A stretch of DNA of 64,000 bases from UBA1930 sp943371535 (GCA_943371535.1 CALRVE020000002.1:1-64000), one strand, 5' to 3'; counted from the stretch's first letter, positions 1-9,957 are shown. The notes: generated from the letters alone by a model not told the origin. Numbers and translations are program-made.

Positions 1-3000
1 ATGCTGCATTGGTAAGTGTTGCATCAAAGCCTGCCCCTGAACCTGTTACAAAAATATCATCTACTAAACTGCTCATTGCTTGAGCTGCTGTAAATGGATG
101 ACCTAAGAATCTAAATGCTCTTCTGCCGCCTGGGATAAAGGTTTCGGTAATTACATTGCCTGAAATGTATGAACCTGTACCTGCTGCTATACGTGCAGTG
201 CCTGAGGCTGTTGATTTTAATACTAATCTGCCACCAGCAGCTAATGTGCCTGCAGTTGGAGTTACTGTACCTGTAACATTTAAGAAACCAGAACCACTTA
301 AAGTTGCAGTACCTGCAGACTTATTAATAATTAAGTTAGTAACATTAATTGAAGATGTAGCCGCAGTTAAAGCTATAGCTTGTGCAGAACCAGCAACAAA
401 CGATAAGCCATCAGCATTGAATGAACCATCTGTAATAGTTAAGCCTCCACTAAAGGTTGGTGATGTTAAACCTGTACCAAAAGTTACACCAGAAGTATTT
501 GTATTGAAAATAGTAATACCTGTAAAATTTGCAGTTGGTGAAGCAGCAAGATTCCTGAAAGTTCCAGAACCAGAGATTGTCTGTGCATTTGTTGAAGCCG
601 AGAACCCAACACTAGATCCATCAACAAATGTAGAATTAGAAAAGCTTACAATCGTTGCAGATGTAAATATTCCGCCTGTATTTACAGTTAAGTTTCCATT
701 GATATATCCAGTTGCAATACTGTACTCTCCGCCACTATTAACGGTTACATCGCCTAAAATTGGTTGTTGATATTGACCAGTTACGCTTCGATTGGTACCA
801 GCTGGTCCGTTAATAATAACATTTCCGAAAGGCATACCTGTTGTAGTATTCCAAGTATCAACCCTAAATCCAAAAGTTGATGTACCACCAGCATCTGTTG
901 ATGTTTCATTGCCAAAACGTAAAGTATGAGCAGATGTAACATTAATTGGACCCGCAGTAGCCCCAGTAACAAGAATTGACTTTGAAGAAGCTCCAGCATG
1001 AGGATCAACTATTGTTAATGTACCTCCAGTTAAATTGATACTTGTTAAATTGGTCGGATTCAAATCAACTAAAGCAACTCCTGCAGAAACGCTATTACTA
1101 AGGTTTCCTCCAGCATTGCCATCAATATTTATATTACCCCCACTTTGGTTAAAAGTAGAAGATAAATTTACCAACAGTCTACCTGCAATAAATAGTGTGC
1201 CTGAACTAACTGTGAGAATTCCATTATTGGTGAAAAGTCTATTTGCAAAACTATTATCGGTTGGCCCAAGATTAACATTACTTCCACTTACATTAAATGA
1301 ACCAGTAGTGCTATTTGTAATCCCAGTTCCTGACCCACCACTCACATTTAATATACCACCAGTTGCATTTATAGTACCAGCGTTAGTTAATGTATTAGCA
1401 ACATTAAGTGTGCTTCCACCTATAGATAAAATACCAGTTGAATTAACGGTAACAATGTTAACATTTGCATTCGCTGCACTAACAGTTACGGTGTGTGTTC
1501 CTGCAATTACAACATCACTGATAGAAGTTGGGATATTAACACCTTGATCCCAAGTTGAAGCATCTTCCCAATTACCTGATGTAATTGAAGTAAATAATGC
1601 ACCCGTTGTTGTACTTGCAGTAGCTGGGCTTGTTGTTAAATAAGCCGGACCACCTGTACAAGAATTATTGTTAAAAGAGAATATCCAATAATAATAAGTA
1701 GTACCGCCTGTTAAACCTGTAGAATTGAAAGTAGTTGCACTACCCACAGACTCTACATAACCACCTGCACCAAAAGTTAAATTAGCACCAACTGTATAAG
1801 TAGTAGCATCAACTGGTGTTGCATCTAAAGAACTAGCAGTTGTTCTAACAATCAAGTAATTGCTAGGGGCAGGCGAAGCTGCTGTAAAAGAACCAGTTGC
1901 AGTTGTTTGTCCTGTTGCATTTGCTACTAATGAGGTAGGTTGTGCAGTAGGTGTAACACAAGGTGAAGGTACAGTACCAGTAAACTCATCTGCACCAATA
2001 TCGGGTGTAGTAGCATTTCTTGCATCACCATCAATATCTGTTGTTACTGTTGCAATAGGTGTACCTGTACCTTCAGCATAAGTAGGTAAAGTTGTACTTA
2101 AATGTACATCATACGTACCGCTAACACTTACAAAAGGAGGATTCTCGGTTTGTGCTGCACTTTCTCTTGTACCACCACCGTTATTAATACCACTTGTAGT
2201 GTTGCTTTGATAAGTAGCAATATCTAGTGCCCCCGGTAAAGTTGCTCCAAAGTACAATAAATTTTTACTACTTGGTGCACCAGCATACAATAAGTTGTTG
2301 TTTGAACCTGCTGTTATTTGAGTACCAATTGTGGCTGTAGATTTATAAATTGCAACAGCTCTTGTATTTGTACCAGATGTTGAAGTAACACTATTATTCA
2401 CGAAAATATTATTCTTCATGTCTAACACTGTGCTAGTACTAGAGGCAATGTATAAACATGCTGTTTGAAAGTGATTGGTAGAAGTACCGTTGTAAGAAGC
2501 GTCTAAATACACCGTATTATGGTACATATTTACACCAAAAGCACTATTCAATTCAATACCTCTTACACAAGCAGCAGTTAACGCATTTTGAGTAGATTTT
2601 GGACTTTCTAACTGATACAACATATTGTTTACAATATTGCCAATACCAGTTGAAGAACTATTGTTGTATAAAATACCTCTTGTGGTACCACTAGTTGTTG
2701 ATTGACCAGAAATTTTATAGATTTTATTTCCAATGACATTGGAAGTACCAATGGCACATGCACCATTAAACCAAATACCATAAACTACCTGTGTGGTAGT
2801 ACCTACACCTGAGATATCATGTATTAAATTATTTTGAATAGTTAAATTATTATTCGCAGCAGTACTTACCATTATTCCAGCCACATCATTTGTACTTGCA
2901 GTATTTGTACTTGCAAAATTTCTTATTTCGCTTTTCTCAACAATAAGATTATTCTGTCCTGCTAACTCCATAGCCCTCATACCAGAAGTTGCAGAAACAG

Positions 3001-4282
3001 TAATATTACCTAAATCGTTATAGCCTGCTGTGTTTGTACCAGTAGAATAACTAGGGTCTGCTGTAATAGTATTTGCTTCATCTCTAAAGCTTGAATTACC
3101 CACCAAAAAAATTGAACGGTAAGCGTTGCTTATTGTTAGATTCTTGTAAGTGTTATTGCTATTACCACCTGTTAGATTCGTTGGCGTAACAAAAACGTTT
3201 TGATGAATACCAACAGATGATGTGCTAGTTATAGCAGTTTTAATATTTAAGTTTCTAAAAGTATTATTGGTTGCACCATCAGTTGCACTAATATTATATA
3301 CACCTAAACCTGTAATTACGCAAGTGCTACCTGTAATAAACTCAGTAGTTTCTAAATCTATCCCATCTAAGGTTACATTATCTGCTCCATATAGTGCAAA
3401 TACTGCTGCTGTACCTGATTTTGTAACATTTCCTGTAGATGTAACCCTTGAAGCAGATGTACCTTGATTGATTAATTTTGGATTAGCACCCACACCATTT
3501 TTTTGAAAAGTAATGGCACCACCACCTGCTAACGGAGCTAAACCAGTTGGTGCTTCATTAAAAGTTGCTCCAGCTAAAACGTTTAATGTTAAACCTCCTG
3601 CATCTACGCCATGAGCATTAATATTTGCAATAGCTTCTCCAAATGAAGAAAAATCTCCACCCGATTGTAAAGTTTTTGTTCCTGCTAAAGCAGTAACTGT
3701 ACTGCTGGTTAAAGTAATATTATCTACAGCAAAACCAGCTGATACGTCACCCCCAGAACCATCGCACCTAAAAGTGAAAACCAGATTTCTGGTTAACCCT
3801 GCGTAAGAAGCGGGTACTGCAACCCAAACTTTTTTATGGGTTGAATAACCACTAAAATAAGCAGGTAGTTGATCTGCAAGTGCTGGAACTGTACCAGCTA
3901 CAGGTGCTGCACTTGTTAGCGATACCCTTATGTAATCCCAACTGGTTGTTGTTGAACCTGGTTCACCAGTTCCTCTTACATCAAAACTTAATATAATTGC
4001 CCCTTCACCTGCTGGAAAGTTGATAGAACGATATAAATGTGAAGCTGTTAAAGAGTTAGCATTATACGTGTTCGTAACACCTGCATCGTTACTGATAAAT
4101 GCATGTTTTGTTCCACCACTTGGAGAACCAACTGTACCAACACGCCATACATTGGTAGCACTATTTACCATCGTCCAACCATCGTCACCAGCACCTTCAA
4201 AATCGTTGCTTAAAATAGTGGTTTGTGCATTAGCAATAAATGTAGCAAATACTACACTTAATAGAAGTAATAATTTCTTCAT
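1..4282 (-). CDS. Giant secreted parallel beta-helix/fibronectin-type protein, C-terminus off the window
   Basis: The gene starts at 4282 with a signal peptide (basic start, leucine-rich core, ending IANAQ). As I read it, the frame stays open to the left edge, giving about 1,427 residues with the end missing. After the signal comes a jelly-roll-like region (DFEGAGDDGW near the start, FAVDNITL near residue 190) resembling choice-of-anchor J or cleaved-adhesin domains. Next is a long Asn/Thr/Ser-rich stretch with NNTFRNL-type repeats, typical of right-handed beta-helices. A DIGADEF motif near residue 770 is common in Bacteroidota surface proteins. A fibronectin-III-like domain and more beta-solenoid repeats follow. 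Such proteins normally end in a type IX sorting domain, which would lie outside the window. It is probably exported and cell-surface or released. The specific ligand is unknown. Confidence 0.8.
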   Translation of the reverse strand, partial: MKKLLLLLSVVFATFIANAQTTILSNDFEGAGDDGWTMVNSATNVWRVGTVGSPSGGTKHAFISNDAGVTNTYNANSLTASHLYRSINFPAGEGAIILSFDVRGTGEPGSTTTSWDYIRVSLTSAAPVAGTVPALADQLPAYFSGYSTHKKVWVAVPASYAGLTRNLVFTFRCDGSGGDVSAGFAVDNITLTSSTVTALAGTKTLQSGGDFSSFGEAIANINAHGVDAGGLTLNVLAGATFNEAPTGLAPLAGGGAITFQKNGVGANPKLINQGTSASRVTSTGNVTKSGTAAVFALYGADNVTLDGIDLETTEFITGSTCVITGLGVYNISATDGATNNTFRNLNIKTAITSTSSVGIHQNVFVTPTNLTGGNSNNTYKNLTISNAYRSIFLVGNSSFRDEANTITADPSYSTGTNTAGYNDLGNITVSATSGMRAMELAGQNNLIVEKSEIRNFASTNTASTNDVAGIMVSTAANNNLTIQNNLIHDISGVGTTTQVVYGIWFNGACAIGTSNVIGNKIYKISGQSTTSGTTRGILYNNSSSTGIGNIVNNMLYQLESPKSTQNALTAACVRGIELNSAFGVNMYHNTVYLDASYNGTSTNHFQTACLYIASSTSTVLDMKNNIFVNNSVTSTSGTNTRAVAIYKSTATIGTQITAGSNNNLLYAGAPSSKNLLYFGATLPGALDIATYQSNTTSGINNGGGTRESAAQTENPPFVSVSGTYDVHLSTTLPTYAEGTGTPIATVTTDIDGDARNATTPDIGADEFTGTVPSPCVTPTAQPTSLVANATGQTTATGSFTAASPAPSNYLIVRTTASSLDATPVDATTYTVGANLTFGAGGYVESVGSATTFNSTGLTGGTTYYYWIFSFNNNSCTGGPAYLTTSPATASTTTGALFTSITSGNWEDASTWDQGVNIPTSISDVVIAGTHTVTVSAANANVNIVTVNSTGILSIGGSTLNVANTLTNAGTINATGGILNVSGGSGTGITNSTTGSFNVSGSNVNLGPTDNSFANRLFTNNGILTVSSGTLFIAGRLLVNLSSTFNQSGGNINIDGNAGGNLSNSVSAGVALVDLNPTNLTSINLTGGTLTIVDPHAGASSKSILVTGATAGPINVTSAHTLRFGNETSTDAGGTSTFGFRVDTWNTTTGMPFGNVIINGPAGTNRSVTGQYQQPILGDVTVNSGGEYSIATGYINGNLTVNTGGIFTSATIVSFSNSTFVDGSSVGFSASTNAQTISGSGTFRNLAASPTANFTGITIFNTNTSGVTFGTGLTSPTFSGGLTITDGSFNADGLSFVAGSAQAIALTAATSSINVTNLIINKSAGTATLSGSGFLNVTGTVTPTAGTLAAGGRLVLKSTASGTARIAAGTGSYISGNVITETFIPGGRRAFRFLGHPFTAAQAMSSLVDDIFVTGSGAGFDATLTNAA

Positions 4283-4436
4283 AAAAGAATTAATTTAGTT
4301 TAAATAAGTTTTGGTTTTTGCAGGAATGTATGCGGATTTTTGCAAGCATTTTTTTCTAGGAAGCCACAATTTAGATGCTTAACCTGAATTAACAAAAAAT
4401 TAGTGCACTTTTTTTCAAAAAAAGGGTACAAAAAAA

Positions 4437-4457
4437 CCATTTAACTAAGTTAAATGG
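4437..4457 (-). terminator. Rho-independent terminator after the DUF2795 gene
   Basis: A perfect 9-bp hairpin (CCATTTAAC / GTTAAATGG, 3-nt loop) is followed on the minus strand by a run of seven T. It lies just past the DUF2795 stop codon. Confidence 0.75.
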
Positions 4458-4490
4458 CTTGCAAAGGTTTTTTAAAGAGATTTTTGAGAA

Positions 4491-4715
4491 CTAGTACTCA
4501 TCTTCATTAAACATAAAATCTTCTTGGCTAGGATAATCTGGCCAAATATCTTCTATGCTTTCATAGATTTCGGTTCCTTCGTCGTCTAATTCTTGTAAGT
4601 TTTCTACCACTTCAAGCGGTGCACCACTACGTATGCTGTAATCAATTAACTCATCTTTAGTGGCTGGCCAAGGAGCTTCTTCTAAATAGCTGGCTAACTC
4701 TAATGTCCAAAACAT
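4491..4715 (-). CDS. DUF2795 family small acidic protein
   Basis: This 74-residue protein is very acidic at its end (FNEDEY). It carries the LEEAPWPATKDELIDY and SGAPLEVVENL segments that are strongly conserved in Bacteroidota DUF2795 proteins. Family length and start match. The fold is thought to be a small helical domain and the function is unknown. It is a single-gene transcript: a full promoter lies at 4732-4762 and a hairpin terminator follows. It has no signal peptide or membrane segment, so it is cytoplasmic. Confidence 0.85.
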   Translation of the reverse strand: MFWTLELASYLEEAPWPATKDELIDYSIRSGAPLEVVENLQELDDEGTEIYESIEDIWPDYPSQEDFMFNEDEY

Positions 4716-4731
4716 AGCTTGTAAATTTTTG

Positions 4732-4762
4732 CAAATGTAACCGTATAAATGAAACTACCAAA
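4732..4762 (-). promoter_or_regulatory. Bacteroidota sigma-A promoter for the DUF2795 gene
   Basis: On the minus strand a TTTG box (4759-4762) is followed after 19 nt by TACATTTG (4732-4739). This matches the -33 TTTG and -7 TAnnTTTG consensus exactly, just upstream of the start at 4715. Confidence 0.65.
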
Positions 4763-4796
4763 TTGATGTGTAAACTAGGGTGATAAAATTTTGTTT

Positions 4797-5108
4797 AAAG
4801 TTGGTTGCTGGTTACTGGTTACTGGTTGCTGGATGCTGGTTGCTGGTTACTGGTTACTGGTTACTGGTTACTAGTTGCTGGTTGCTGGATGCTAGTTGCG
4901 GGTTTCTAGTTTTTTAGTTCTGTGGTTACTGGTTGCTGGTTACTGGTAATCCAAAGCTTTAGTTTAGTTTTTTAGTTTTTAGTTTTTAGTTTTTAGTTTT
5001 TAGTTTTTTTCATCTTCTGTCTTCTAACTTCTATCTTCTGCCTTCTACCTTCTGCCTTCTGCCTTTTCCCTTCTACCTTTTGCCTTCTACCTTCTACCTT
5101 TATTTATT
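4797..5108. repeat. Intergenic heptanucleotide-period repeats (three blocks)
   Basis: The gap between the DUF2795 gene and the LolD-like gene is almost entirely simple repeats. About 4801-4945 holds variants of GGTTACT/GGTTGCT, about 4960-5010 holds TTTTTAG units, and about 5010-5100 holds TTCTACC/TTCTGCC units. All have a 7-nt period. The same style of repeat recurs elsewhere in the window, including inside pabB. No gene is seen here. Confidence 0.85.
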
Positions 5109-5151
5109 TTTTCAATTTTTTTAAACCCATAAACAACAGCATCTTTACAGC

Positions 5152-5799
5152 ATGCTTTTAGCCGAAAATATTTATAAATCGTACAACAACTTACCCATTT
5201 TAAAAGGGGTGAACATGCAAGTGCATGCTGGTGAAATTGTTAGTATTATTGGTAGTAGTGGTGCAGGGAAAAGTACCTTATTGCATATTTTAGGCACATT
5301 AGATAATGCCGATGCTGGAACCATTTTTTTAAACAACGAACCTGTTCATACATTACAAGGTAAAAAACTAGCTGCATTTAGAAATCAACATATTGGTTTT
5401 ATATTTCAATTTCATCATTTATTACCCGAATTTTCGGCTGTAGAAAATGTATGTATTCCGGGTTGGATTGCTCAACGAAACTCAACCGAAGTAAAACAAG
5501 CTGCAGAACAATTATTACATCGTTTAGGTTTGGGTAATAGACTGCATAATAAACCCAATCAATTAAGTGGTGGCGAACAACAAAGAGTGGCTGTAGCTAG
5601 AGCATTAATCAATAATCCATCTATTGTTTTTGCAGATGAACCTACTGGTAACTTGGATAGTACCAATGCTAAAGAACTACATGATTTATTTATACAGTTA
5701 AGAAACGAACTGAATCAAACCTTTTTAATTGTTACCCATAATGAGGAATTGGCTGCTTTGAGCAACAGAACCTTGCACATGAAAGATGGGTTGATTTAG
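5152..5799 (+). CDS. LolD-like ABC transporter ATP-binding protein
   Basis: This 215-residue ABC ATPase has the usual single-domain length. Walker A GSSGAGKST is at residues 34-42, the Q-loop glutamine near 86, the signature LSGGEQ at 138-143, and Walker B IVFADE at 158-163, followed by a D-loop (NLDS). The closest family is LolD/MacB-like, the ATPase of lipoprotein-releasing (LolCDE) or macrolide-type exporters. The partner permease is not adjacent, so it must be encoded elsewhere. The gene stands alone on the plus strand and converges on mtaB with a 25-bp gap. LolD is the most likely assignment, but a general MacB-type ATPase cannot be excluded. Confidence 0.85.
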   Translation: MLLAENIYKSYNNLPILKGVNMQVHAGEIVSIIGSSGAGKSTLLHILGTLDNADAGTIFLNNEPVHTLQGKKLAAFRNQHIGFIFQFHHLLPEFSAVENVCIPGWIAQRNSTEVKQAAEQLLHRLGLGNRLHNKPNQLSGGEQQRVAVARALINNPSIVFADEPTGNLDSTNAKELHDLFIQLRNELNQTFLIVTHNEELAALSNRTLHMKDGLI

Positions 5800-5824
5800 T
5801 TTTTTAAATTGAACGAAGCAAATT

Positions 5825-7117
5825 TTACAACTTCCAATCTACCAATTCATTGGCCCATTCTTTTCTGTAAGGTGTTGTAATTCTTAAATAATTATCGGTG
5901 TAGCCTTCCATCATTCCATTTTTATCAAAAGCTTCAAACAATACTTTTCTTGATTGTCCAATAAATTGTTGAGTAAAATATTGCAGCTTCATAAAGCTGA
6001 GATTACGCAATGTTTTGTTGCGTTCGTTTCTGATATTAATAGGCACAACAGGCTGAATGTCTAATGCATGCGTATTAGCTCTTTCACTATAAGTAAATAC
6101 ATGCAAATAGCTAACATCTAAACTGTGTAAAAAATCGAAAGTTTCTTTGAAGTGTTCATTGGTTTCTCCAGGAAAACCAACAATCACATCTACACCAATT
6201 GCACAATGTGGCATGAATTGTTTAATCATTGCAACACGTTCGGCATACAATTCTCGTTTGTATCTTCTACGCATGAGTTTCAAAATATCGTTGCTGCCAC
6301 TTTGCAATGGAATATGAAAATGAGGCATGAACTTTTTGCTCTTGGCAACAAATTCAATGATTTCAGGCGTTAATAAATTGGGCTCAATAGAAGAAATTCT
6401 ATAGCGTTCTATTCCTTCTATTGCATCTAATTCTTGTATGAGTTCATAAAAACTTTCTTCTCGTTGATTGATGCCAATTGTTACACCTGCACCATCGGGA
6501 CCTTTACCAAAATCGCCCAAGTTTACACCAGTCAACACAATTTCTTTTACCCCTTTTGCTGCAATTGCTTTGGCATTAATAAGTACGTTTTGAATACTAT
6601 CACTTCTGCTTTTACCACGAGCCATGGGTATAGTACAAAAGCTGCAATTATAATCGCAACCATCTTGTACTTTTAAGAAAGTTCTGGTTCTATCATTGGC
6701 AGAAAAAGATGACGTAAAGCCAGTAACATCTGCAATATCACAGCTACAAATTTTTGTACTATCGCCTTTGGTTAAATTAGATAAATGCTGAGCGATATTA
6801 AACTTTTCGGCTGCACCTAACACTAAATCAACCCCAGGAATTTCGGCAATCTCTTTAGGTTTCAACTGAGCGTAACAACCGGTAATCACTACCAAACTTT
6901 CTGGAGCTTTTCGTTGAATTCTACGTACAATTTGCCTGCATTCTTTATCGGCATTATCGGTAACCGAGCATGTATTAATTACATAAACATCGGCAATATC
7001 TTCAAATTGTTTTTTTTCAAATCCCTCTGTCTCCAACATTCTTGCAAGAGTAGAGGTTTCTGAAAAGTTTAATTTGCACCCTAAAGTATGAAAGGCTACA
7101 CTACGCATCTTATCCAT
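5825..7117 (-). CDS. mtaB: tRNA (t6A37) methylthiotransferase MtaB
   Basis: This radical-SAM enzyme converts N6-threonylcarbamoyladenosine-37 to its 2-methylthio form in tRNA. From the start used here, the N-terminal MTTase cluster cysteines are C14, C50 and C81. The radical-SAM CxxxCxxC is C154/C158/C161 (motif CDYNCSFC), and a C-terminal TRAM-like region follows. Length is 430 residues, normal for MtaB. An upstream in-frame start at 7195 exists but lies beyond the promoter -7 box at 7125-7132, so translation from 7117 (MDKMRS) or 7108 (MRSVAF) is far more likely. It is divergent from the neighbouring plus-strand gene. Confidence 0.93.
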   Translation of the reverse strand: MDKMRSVAFHTLGCKLNFSETSTLARMLETEGFEKKQFEDIADVYVINTCSVTDNADKECRQIVRRIQRKAPESLVVITGCYAQLKPKEIAEIPGVDLVLGAAEKFNIAQHLSNLTKGDSTKICSCDIADVTGFTSSFSANDRTRTFLKVQDGCDYNCSFCTIPMARGKSRSDSIQNVLINAKAIAAKGVKEIVLTGVNLGDFGKGPDGAGVTIGINQREESFYELIQELDAIEGIERYRISSIEPNLLTPEIIEFVAKSKKFMPHFHIPLQSGSNDILKLMRRRYKRELYAERVAMIKQFMPHCAIGVDVIVGFPGETNEHFKETFDFLHSLDVSYLHVFTYSERANTHALDIQPVVPINIRNERNKTLRNLSFMKLQYFTQQFIGQSRKVLFEAFDKNGMMEGYTDNYLRITTPYRKEWANELVDWKL

Positions 7118-7124
7118 AAGGCTG

Positions 7125-7132
7125 CAAAGATA
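7125..7132 (-). promoter_or_regulatory. mtaB: -7 promoter box of mtaB
   Basis: TATCTTTG on the minus strand is a perfect TAnnTTTG box. It predicts a transcript beginning within about 10 nt of the mtaB start, which rules out the longer reading frame. No clear -33 TTTG is seen. Confidence 0.5.
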
Positions 7133-7215
7133 ATAGTTTGCATTTTTTGAAGCCGATTGAACACAATAGACAGAGTTTGAACAAATTTGCACCAATTTCT
7201 ACTAAATTGCATAGC

Positions 7216-7650
7216 ATGAATACCAAAAAAGCACTGCCTTATATTTTATTGATTGTTATTGCCATTATTGCACTAGCATTAAAAAATTGCAATTCTACAA
7301 CTCCCAAAAAAATCACTACAAAAACAGTTGTAGAGGTTACTACTCAACGTGGTTTAAATAGAAATCCATCTACCATTAATTATAGTAAACATGCTAAATG
7401 CCGAATGGATTGCAGAAAAGTTTCTGAAGCAGAAGTAGTAGATATTTTGAAAAACGGAACCATCAATTATAAAAAAAGCGATTTAAAAGGAGCTGATTGC
7501 AATAAACGTTATGCAGTGGAAGGCATTAGTAAAGACCAACAAAAACTGAGAATCATTTTTGCTCCTTGCAATACTGAAGTAACCGTTGTTACTTGTATAG
7601 ACTTAGGCAAAGATTGGGAATGTAGTTGCGAAGGTGATGAACAAAAATAA
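7216..7650 (+). CDS. Membrane-anchored DUF4258-like protein
   Basis: The 144-residue protein starts with a Lys-rich end and one hydrophobic segment (about residues 7-24), then a low-complexity Thr/Lys stretch. A compact C-terminal domain (about 55-140) begins YSKHAKCRMDCRKVS and contains RYAVEG and LRIIFAPC. This resembles DUF4258, a small domain seen in Bacteroidota and in some toxin-like proteins. Six cysteines in the domain suggest a periplasmic, disulfide-bonded fold. The start at 7216 is chosen because the upstream in-frame Met lies inside the divergent promoter region. Function unknown. Confidence 0.7.
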   Translation: MNTKKALPYILLIVIAIIALALKNCNSTTPKKITTKTVVEVTTQRGLNRNPSTINYSKHAKCRMDCRKVSEAEVVDILKNGTINYKKSDLKGADCNKRYAVEGISKDQQKLRIIFAPCNTEVTVVTCIDLGKDWECSCEGDEQK

Positions 7651-7687
7651 ACCCAGATTAAACAACAGTTGCTGCGTAATCTGGGTT
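7650..7687. terminator. Hairpin between convergent genes, likely clpX terminator
   Basis: An 11-bp stem (AACCCAGATTA / TAATCTGGGTT) overlaps the stop of the plus-strand gene. On the minus strand it is followed by TTTATTTTTG, so it fits best as the clpX terminator. It may also stop the plus-strand transcript. Confidence 0.6.
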
Positions 7688-7711
7688 AAATATAAAGTAG
7701 CATTTATTGTA

Positions 7712-8962
7712 CTAAGCTACTTTCAATAAACTCATTTTGCTTTTATTAAACATGCTTTCTGCATAGTCTATAGTTACATGCAATTCAGTTTCTCCTGTGC
7801 CTGGTAATTCAAACATTGCATCGGTTAAAATGCTTTCGCAAATGCTTCTTAACCCTCTAGCTCCTAATTTATATTCTAAAGCTTTGCCAACCATAAAGTT
7901 TAAAACAGCTTCATCTATCGTTAATTTAATGCCTTCTAAATCGAACAACTTGGTAAACTGTTTAATTAATGAGTTTTTAGGCTCGGTTAAAATATTTCTT
8001 AACGTATCGGCATCTAAAGGATTCAAATGTGTAACTACAGGTAATCTTCCTAACAATTCAGGAATTAAACCAAAGCCTTTTAAATCTTGAGCATTAATAA
8101 ACTGCAGTAAATTTTTGCGTTGCATTTCCTGCTCGGCTTTATTTACATTAAAGCCTATGGCGTTGGTATTAATTCTTTTAGCAATTACTCTATCAATACC
8201 ATCAAAAGCACCACCACAAATAAATAAAATGTTTTTAGTATCTAATTTAATCATTTTTTGTTCAGGATGTTTTCTTCCGCCTTGAGGTGGAACCAACACT
8301 TCTGTACCTTCTAACATTTTCAATAAACCTTGTTGCACACCTTCGCCACTTACATCTCTAGTAATAGATGGATTATCGCCTTTACGTGCTATTTTATCCA
8401 ACTCATCTACATAAACAATTCCTCTTTCGGCAGCAGCAACATCGTAATTACAATTCTGCAATAAACGAGTAAGCATACTTTCTACATCTTCGCCCACATA
8501 ACCTGCTTCTGTAAATACCGTTGCATCTACAATAGCAAAGGGAACATTCAACATTCTAGCAATACTTTTAGCTAATAATGTTTTGCCCGTGCCAGTTTCG
8601 CCTACCATGATGATGTTACTCTTTTCAATTTCAACATCATCGGCTACTTGTTTTTGGGTAATTCTTTTAAAGTGATTATATACCGCAACTGCCAAAATGC
8701 GTTTAGCTTCATCTTGACCAATTACATATTCGTCTAAGAATTTTTTTATTTCAGCAGGTTTACGAACCGATAATTTGAAATTAGATGCACCACCACCAGC
8801 AGCAGTATGCTCTGGCTTAATATTTAATTCTTGAGCAATAATTTCTTGTGCATGTTCTACACAATTTTCACAAATATGCCCTTCCTGACCAGCAATCAGT
8901 ATTTTAACCTCATCTCGGCTTCTTGCACAAAAGGAACAATGTAAATGACTTTGTTTGGCCAT
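7712..8962 (-). CDS. clpX: ATP-dependent Clp protease unfoldase ClpX
   Basis: This 416-residue AAA+ unfoldase feeds tagged proteins to ClpP. The N-terminal zinc-binding domain has C9, C12, C31 and C34. Walker A GETGTGKT is at 121-128, Walker B YVDELDKIAR follows near 185, and the IGF loop that docks into ClpP is present. Length and start match the family. It follows two clpP genes on the same strand, but a hairpin terminator and a 247-bp gap separate them, so clpX probably has its own promoter. Confidence 0.97.
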   Translation of the reverse strand: MAKQSHLHCSFCARSRDEVKILIAGQEGHICENCVEHAQEIIAQELNIKPEHTAAGGGASNFKLSVRKPAEIKKFLDEYVIGQDEAKRILAVAVYNHFKRITQKQVADDVEIEKSNIIMVGETGTGKTLLAKSIARMLNVPFAIVDATVFTEAGYVGEDVESMLTRLLQNCNYDVAAAERGIVYVDELDKIARKGDNPSITRDVSGEGVQQGLLKMLEGTEVLVPPQGGRKHPEQKMIKLDTKNILFICGGAFDGIDRVIAKRINTNAIGFNVNKAEQEMQRKNLLQFINAQDLKGFGLIPELLGRLPVVTHLNPLDADTLRNILTEPKNSLIKQFTKLFDLEGIKLTIDEAVLNFMVGKALEYKLGARGLRSICESILTDAMFELPGTGETELHVTIDYAESMFNKSKMSLLKVA

Positions 8963-9152
8963 TGGAAATTTTATTTAACTATACTAGCAATACTATATAC
9001 AGATGACAATAGATACGATTAAGTTGCTTATTGCTTGCAACAACAGCAAAACTAGCCTATTTTAACCCAAAATTGGCAGTTTATTTATAACCCATTTGTT
9101 TAAGTTATTACAAATTGGTAGCAACTTAGTTCAACAGTAAGCTTTTAAAAAG

Positions 9153-9190
9153 AATAAGCTGCTTTACATGGTTTTGTAAAACAGCTTATT
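9153..9190 (-). terminator. Terminator after the second clpP
   Basis: A long imperfect-free 16-bp stem (AATAAGCTGCTTTACA paired with TGTAAAACAGCTTATT, one mismatch) is followed on the minus strand by TTCTTTTT. It lies 20 bp after the clpP stop at 9210. Confidence 0.65.
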
Positions 9191-9209
9191 GTATAACTTT
9201 TATTCAATA

Positions 9210-9845
9210 CTAAATTTTATCTAAAACAGCATCTACAATACCATAAGCAACTGCTTCATTGGCATCCATCCAATAATCTCTATCAAAATCTTTTAAAATT
9301 TGTTCAACTGTTTTACCACAGTTATCGGCCAAAATTTTTGCTCCCATCATTTTGGTTTTTTCAATTTGAATGGCTTGAATTTCAATATCGGCCGATGTTG
9401 CTTGGTAATAACCTCCTAAACTTGGCTGATGGATCATTACCTCTCCAGAAGGATAAATGAATCTTCTACCCTTTGTACCAACACTTAATAAAATTGAACC
9501 CATACTAGCTGCTAAACCCATACAAATAGTACTTACAGGGCTACTAAGTAATTTAATGGTATCGTACAAAACCATTCCACTTGTTACGCTACCGCCAGGA
9601 CTGTTGATGTATAATTTTATTTCTTCACCCGGCTTATCGGCATCTAGCAATAGTATTTTACCAACCACATCTCTAATGGTTTTATCTTCTACCACACCCC
9701 ATAAATAAACGGCTCTTTTTTCAAAGAACATTTTTTCCATTTTCTTCATCATGCCCGGGCTCACTTGTTCTTGCTTTTCGTCTTTTGGAGTTTCTTCTTC
9801 ATCGTCCATTCTAAACGGACTAACTATGTATTTGCTATGTATCAT
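9210..9845 (-). CDS. clpP: ClpP protease subunit, second copy
   Basis: ClpP serine protease of 211 residues. The catalytic triad is Ser114 (LAASMGS), His139 (MIHQPS) and Asp190 (FDRDYW), with the LYINSPGG oxyanion motif near 78-85. The N-terminus is unusual: an acidic segment (about residues 13-27) precedes the fold where standard ClpP has a propeptide. It lies 112 bp after the first clpP on the same strand, and the two differ clearly in sequence. They probably form a mixed ClpP1P2 barrel or two alternative barrels. The start at 9845 is preferred over 9920 because the extra residues look like untranslated leader. Confidence 0.93.
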   Translation of the reverse strand: MIHSKYIVSPFRMDDEEETPKDEKQEQVSPGMMKKMEKMFFEKRAVYLWGVVEDKTIRDVVGKILLLDADKPGEEIKLYINSPGGSVTSGMVLYDTIKLLSSPVSTICMGLAASMGSILLSVGTKGRRFIYPSGEVMIHQPSLGGYYQATSADIEIQAIQIEKTKMMGAKILADNCGKTVEQILKDFDRDYWMDANEAVAYGIVDAVLDKI

Positions 9846-9957
9846 TTTAATTTGTTTATAGTGATTTGTTGATGCTAGTGGTAAATGGTGAATGGCTAGT
9901 AGGTTGTTAGAACTTATCACTTCCCCCTAGCTACTTACTACTTCCCTCTAACCATTA

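Noticed and set aside
156..3467. Several plus-strand frames rich in Pro, Val and Ala
   Set aside because: They are antisense to the large minus-strand secreted protein, whose Thr/Ser/Asn-rich codons create them.
7118..7195. Longer MtaB start
   Set aside because: It would lie upstream of the promoter -7 box at 7125-7132.
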